NCBI GenBank assembly: GCA_023424585.1
Contig: JAFADT010000711.1
Span: forward strand, 1 to 8,011
From: Pseudomonadota bacterium
GTDB lineage: Bacteria; Myxococcota; Myxococcia; Myxococcales; Myxococcaceae
Direction of reading: 5' to 3'
DNA length: 8,011 bases
In this document: positions 5,229 to 8,011 of the stretch, piece after piece
How the letters are laid out: the number at the start of each line of letters is the position of its first letter
Numbering within the stretch: position 1 is the first letter of the stretch
Translations under genes and position numbers: made by a program
The notes under the pieces: generated by a model
The model's input: only the letters and a program-made list of their open reading frames with translations
Databases searched by the model: none
Told to the model about the DNA's origin: nothing

Positions 5229-7004
5229 ATGAGTCACGTCGTTGGCATCGATCTGGGCACCACGCACTCGTTGGTGGCCGCGCTCGACAGCGCGGGCCGT
5301 CCCAACCTCCTGACCAACCGGTTGGGGAAACACCTCACGCCTTCCGTGGTGGGGCTGGACGCGGAGGGGCGGCTGCACGTGGGCGAGTCCGCGCGGGCGC
5401 AGCTGCTCGTGCATCCGGAGCGCACCATCGCGGAGGTGAAGCGGCGCATGGGCCGCGATCTGCCGGTGACGCTCGGGGACCGGCGCTACAGCCCCACGGA
5501 GATCTCCGCGCTCATCCTGCGCGCGCTGCGTGAGGACGCGGAGCGGGCGCTGGGCGGCGCGGTGACGGAGGCGGTGGTCACGGTGCCCGCCTACTTCAGC
5601 GATGCCCAGCGCCAGGCGACCAAGGACGCGGGCGAGCTCGCGGGGCTCAAGGTGGAGCGGCTGCTCAACGAGCCCACCGCCGCGGCGCTCGCGTACGGCG
5701 TGAACCACCTGGACGCCGAGCAGTACGTGCTGGTCTACGACCTGGGCGGCGGCACGTTCGACGTGTCGGTGCTGGAGATGTTCCAGGGCGTGCTGGACGT
5801 GAAGGCCTCCGCGGGCAACAACCAACTGGGAGGCAGCGACTTCGATCAGGCGCTGGCCGCGTGGCTGGGCGTGGAGTTCGAGCGCGCCCACGGCGTGTCG
5901 CTGGCAGGGAACCTGGCGGCGCATGTGCGGCTCAAGGCCGCGGCGGAGGCCGCGAAGATCGCGCTCACGTCCGTGGAGTCCACGCCCGTCATCGTGCCGT
6001 TCCTCGCGCCGGGCAGGGGCGGCACGCCCGCGTCGCTGGAGGTGGAGGTGACGCGCGCGAGGTTCGAGGCGCTGATCACCGACCTGGTGCGCTCCACGCT
6101 CGAGCCGATGGAGAGCGCGCTGAAGGACGCGAAGCTGTCCAAGAAGTCCATCGCGGAGGTGGTGCTGGTAGGGGGCAGCTCGCGCGTGCCGCTGGTGCGC
6201 CGGCTGCTCGCCGAGTACTTCGGGCGCGAGCCGCGCGATGGCGTCCACCCCGACGAGGCGGTGGCGCTGGGGGCCGCGCTTCAGGCGGGGCTGAAGACGG
6301 GCGCGATGAGCGCCGCGCACGGCATCATGATCACCGACGTGTGTCCGTTCACGCTGGGCGTGGAGGTGCAGGCGACGGTGGGGCGCGAGCGGGTGGGCGG
6401 GGTCTTCTCGCCGCTCATCCCGCGCAACACGACGGTGCCGGTGTCTCGCACGGAGACCTTCGCCACCACCGCGGAGGGGCAGCGCGCGGTGGAGATCCGC
6501 GTGTTCCAGGGCGAGGCGCGGCTGGTGAAGGACAACCTGTTCCTGGACGCGTACACGGTGGAGGGCGTGCCGCCCGGGCGCGCGGGCGCGGAGAAGGTCG
6601 CCGTCACGTTCACCTACGACATCAACGGCATCCTCGACGTCACGACGCGAGTCGTCTCCACGGGCAAGGAGGCGACGCTGGTGGTGGACAAGCGCTCGCA
6701 GCGCCTGGGGCCGGAGCAGCGGCAGGAGGCGAAGGAGCGGCTGGCGCGCGATTGGGGCGCGGCCCCCGCACCCGGAGCACCGGTGTCCGCCCCCGCGCCG
6801 GTGGCCGCACAGGCGCCTCCGGAGGCCGACGCGGATGCGCTGTTGAACGCGGCGACTGAACGGATCGCGACCGCGCCGGCGAGCGTGCGGCCCCGGCTGG
6901 AGTCGCTGTGCAATGCCTTGCGCGAAGCCCGTGCGAAGGGTGACGGCGTCGCCGCGTCCCGCCTGGACGCCGAGCTGACCGACCTGCTGTTCGACCTGGG
7001 CTGA
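5229..7004 (+). CDS. hscC: Hsp70 chaperone of the HscC type
   Basis: This is a 591-residue ATP-dependent chaperone, cytoplasmic. All three Hsp70 signatures are present: IDLGTTHS at 7-14, VYDLGGGTFDVSVL at 169-182 and VVLVGGSSRVPLVRRL at 311-326. The nucleotide-binding domain spans about 1-365. The linker region reads IMITDVCPFTLGVEV (366-380) where DnaK has VLLLDVTPLSLG. With FSPLIPRNTTVPVSRTET and the following EIRVFQGEARLVKDN, this follows E. coli HscC (Hsc62) rather than DnaK. The substrate-binding beta domain runs to about 487. The C-terminus has a Pro/Ala linker (about 511-530) and a short helical bundle (about 534-590), without an EEVD-type end. E. coli HscC is shorter, about 556 residues. 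The start is supported by the canonical VVGIDLGTT right after it, although the Shine-Dalgarno is weak. It lies in a run with the membrane protein upstream and the TPR gene downstream. No J-domain partner is visible in the window. Confidence 0.9.
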   Translation: MSHVVGIDLGTTHSLVAALDSAGRPNLLTNRLGKHLTPSVVGLDAEGRLHVGESARAQLLVHPERTIAEVKRRMGRDLPVTLGDRRYSPTEISALILRALREDAERALGGAVTEAVVTVPAYFSDAQRQATKDAGELAGLKVERLLNEPTAAALAYGVNHLDAEQYVLVYDLGGGTFDVSVLEMFQGVLDVKASAGNNQLGGSDFDQALAAWLGVEFERAHGVSLAGNLAAHVRLKAAAEAAKIALTSVESTPVIVPFLAPGRGGTPASLEVEVTRARFEALITDLVRSTLEPMESALKDAKLSKKSIAEVVLVGGSSRVPLVRRLLAEYFGREPRDGVHPDEAVALGAALQAGLKTGAMSAAHGIMITDVCPFTLGVEVQATVGRERVGGVFSPLIPRNTTVPVSRTETFATTAEGQRAVEIRVFQGEARLVKDNLFLDAYTVEGVPPGRAGAEKVAVTFTYDINGILDVTTRVVSTGKEATLVVDKRSQRLGPEQRQEAKERLARDWGAAPAPGAPVSAPAPVAAQAPPEADADALLNAATERIATAPASVRPRLESLCNALREARAKGDGVAASRLDAELTDLLFDLG

Positions 7005-7095
7005 GCGAGCGCGTGCGGCGGACTGAATGTCAGTGCCTGGTGATGTGGCGCCTTCTCGGTCTGGTCGGGCCGGTGGTCGTGCGCGAGGTGCGCGC
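7005..7095. other. Spacer between hscC and the 95-bp repeat array
   Basis: These 91 bases contain no recognisable gene or hairpin terminator. The part from about 7047 (CTTCTCGGTCTGGTCGGGCC) vaguely resembles the middle of the downstream repeat units and may be a badly decayed extra copy. An ATG at 7027 opens a frame that runs through the array to 7479, but this is not a convincing gene. Confidence 0.4.
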
Positions 7096-7279
7096 ATGCT
7101 CTTGGTAGTGCTCCAACGCGCGCATGCCGCGCTCGACCGAATTCTCGGCGTGGTTGGTATTGGCCGAAGCGTTCCTCCTGGAGCGCATGTTCCCGATGGA
7201 ACTCAGGCGCGGTCATGCAGTGCAAGGACAAGTTCTCGGTGCGGTTGGCCTGGGCCGGAGCGCACTGCTTGGAGCATCC

Positions 7280-7384
7280 ATGCTCCTGACGGAACTCGAG
7301 CGCGCGGTGGCGCTGCGCCCGGCCAAACCTTCGGTGCGGTTGGCATTGGCTGGCGCGCACTGCTTGGAGCACCCATGCTCCTGA
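7280..7384 (+). other. Repeat-encoded 34-codon mini-ORF C (possible upstream ORF)
   Basis: GGAG lies five bases before the ATG. The peptide starts MLLTELERAVALRPAKPSVR and ends LEHPCS, and is a near copy of the TPR protein's N-terminus up to the middle of the first helix pair. The TGA (7382-7384) overlaps the next unit's start by 10 bases. It may be a translated leader ORF that couples to the next unit, or a non-functional duplicate. Whether it is translated cannot be judged from sequence. Confidence 0.35.
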
Positions 7385-7479
7385 CGGGACTTGAGCGCTC
7401 GGTCATGCCGCGCAAGGACAAACTCTCGACGCGGTTGGTCTTGGCCGAAGCACTCCTCCTGGAGCACGCATGCTCCTGA
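7375..7479 (+). other. Repeat-encoded 34-codon mini-ORF D (possible upstream ORF overlapping the TPR start)
   Basis: GGAG lies five bases before the ATG. The peptide starts MLLTGLERSVMPRKDKLSTR and ends LAEALLLEHACS. The TGA (7477-7479) falls inside the TPR gene's first codons and overlaps its ATG (7470) by 10 bases, the arrangement used for translational coupling. A ribosome terminating here would be placed at the TPR start. Real translation is unproven; it may be a relic of tandem duplication. Confidence 0.4.
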
Positions 7480-8011
7480 CAGAGCTCAAGCGCGCGGTGG
7501 TGCTGCGCCCGGCCGAACCGTCGGCGCGACTGGCATTGGCGGAAGCGCTCTTCCAGGAGCGCGACTTTCGCGGCGCCGCGGAGCACGCGCGCAAGGCGCT
7601 GGGCCTGGGCGGAGGCGGGCCTGCACGCCGTCTGCTGTGCGGGGCGCTGGCGCGCGACGGAAAGCGCGCGGACGCGTTGAAGTTGCTGGAGGCGTCCGTG
7701 CGCGACACTCCGCGCGATGCGTCCCTGCGCGCGGAGTTCATCTCGCTCCTTGAGGAGGAGCATCCGGACGACGCGCTCGTGCATGCGTTCGAGGCAATTG
7801 AAGCCGCCCCCGGTGCGCTGGATGCGTGGCGCGCCGTCATCCGCCTGTGCGAGCGCACGAACCGTCCAGCCGAAGCCCTGCCCGCGCTGAGGCGGGCCCG
7901 GATGCTCGCGCCCGAGGACCCGCGCCTCGCGGAGTCGGTGCTCGGGGCTCGCGCGGCGCTCGGGCTGCCGGCCACCACCGCCATGCTGGACGCGCCGCCC
8001 CTGGAGCAGGC
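7470..8011 (+). CDS. Tetratricopeptide-repeat (TPR) protein, N-terminal part (3' end outside window)
   Basis: The frame is open from ATG 7470 to the window edge, giving 180 complete codons. The protein is almost wholly helical with TPR-like pairs: LKRAVVLRPAEPSARLALAE, ALFQERDFRGAAEHARKALG, then LLCGALARDGKRADALKLLE, AIEAAPGALDAWRAVIRLCE and ALPALRRARMLAPEDPRLAE. There is no signal peptide. TPRs are protein-binding scaffolds, and some bind the C-termini of Hsp70s, so a link with the adjacent HscC is plausible; however this HscC has no EEVD tail. The start is fixed by an in-frame stop at 7392-7394 with no ATG, GTG or TTG until 7470, and by GGAG five bases upstream. Its first ~95 bases are the last copy of the tandem array that precedes it, so the gene's 5' end has been duplicated several times upstream. 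Confidence 0.8.
   Translation, partial: MLLTELKRAVVLRPAEPSARLALAEALFQERDFRGAAEHARKALGLGGGGPARRLLCGALARDGKRADALKLLEASVRDTPRDASLRAEFISLLEEEHPDDALVHAFEAIEAAPGALDAWRAVIRLCERTNRPAEALPALRRARMLAPEDPRLAESVLGARAALGLPATTAMLDAPPLEQ

Larger units (their letters stand above)
7096..7564 (+). repeat. Tandem array of five ~95-bp copies of the TPR gene's 5' end
   Basis: Units begin at ATGs at 7096, 7187, 7280, 7375 and 7470, with spacings of 91, 93, 95 and 95 bases. The last unit is the start of the TPR gene itself. Shared blocks include ATGCTCCTGACGGAACTCGA at each start, a CGGTGCGGTTGGCATTGGC-like middle, and CTCCTGGAGC or CTGCTTGGAGC at the end, just ahead of the next ATG. The period is not a multiple of three, so the copies fall in different frames (remainders 1, 2, 2, 1, 0). 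The units from 7280 and 7375 each encode a 34-residue mini-ORF (MLLTELERAVALRPAKP..., MLLTGLERSVMPRKDKL...). Each mini-ORF stop lies within the ATGCTCCTGA of the next unit, overlapping its start by 10 bases. A GGAG lies five bases before the ATGs at 7280, 7375 and 7470. Confidence 0.88.

Noticed and set aside
5220..7097. A 625-codon open frame on the minus strand opposite hscC
   Set aside because: It is antisense to a clear Hsp70 gene with all signatures; its product is a low-complexity Arg/His/Ala/Leu string typical of the complement of GC-rich codons.
7027..7479. A 150-codon plus-strand frame from just after hscC to the TPR start
   Set aside because: It passes through the repeat units in different relative frames, so its protein shows no consistent repeat or domain. 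It includes mini-ORF D only by sharing that frame. Translation of the whole frame cannot be excluded but is not supported.
7096..7564. Tandem repeats as a CRISPR array
   Set aside because: The units are contiguous ~95-bp copies of a coding 5' end with no short conserved repeats separated by unique spacers, and no cas genes are present.

Overview
The window is very GC-rich, with G/C-ending codons throughout. It carries genes typical of large-genome predatory Deltaproteobacteria (Myxococcota): a decayed Thg1-like gene, a formylglycine-generating-enzyme-fold lipoprotein, an HscC-type Hsp70 and a TPR protein. A Myxococcus/Corallococcus-like host is the best guess. This is inferred from gene content and composition, not from a marker-gene comparison.

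Left part (1-2141): four same-strand genes joined by ATGA stop/start overlaps. They are the end of a nucleoside-deoxyribosyltransferase-like (DUF4406/DUF7768-type) gene, a small unknown gene, a small HTH/excisionase-like gene and a tyrosine integrase. This looks like the integration end of a prophage or other integrative element lying to the left. The integrase stops 16 bases short of the 3' end of the host RNase P RNA gene (rnpB, minus strand, about 2158-2551), so the 3' end of rnpB is the likely attachment site.

Middle part (2552-3625): divergent from rnpB are the remains of a three-gene, overlapping operon. It comprises the C-terminal half of a P-loop polynucleotide-kinase-like ATPase, a Thg1-like 3'-5' RNA polymerase that has lost its catalytic core and is frameshifted, and a third short unknown gene with its middle missing. 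It reads as a dead RNA-repair/tRNA-end-processing operon.

Right part (3622-8011): a lipoprotein with an FGE/SUMF1 domain lacking the active-site cysteines, then a gap with a strong hairpin, then a small two-TM membrane protein, an HscC-family Hsp70 and the start of a TPR protein. Between hscC and the TPR gene lies a tandem array of about 95-bp units. Each unit is a diverged copy of the TPR gene's own 5' end, with a Shine-Dalgarno-like GGAG and an ATG. The period is not a multiple of three, and the last copies form mini-ORFs whose stop overlaps the next start by 10 bases. This start-module array is the most unusual structure in the window.
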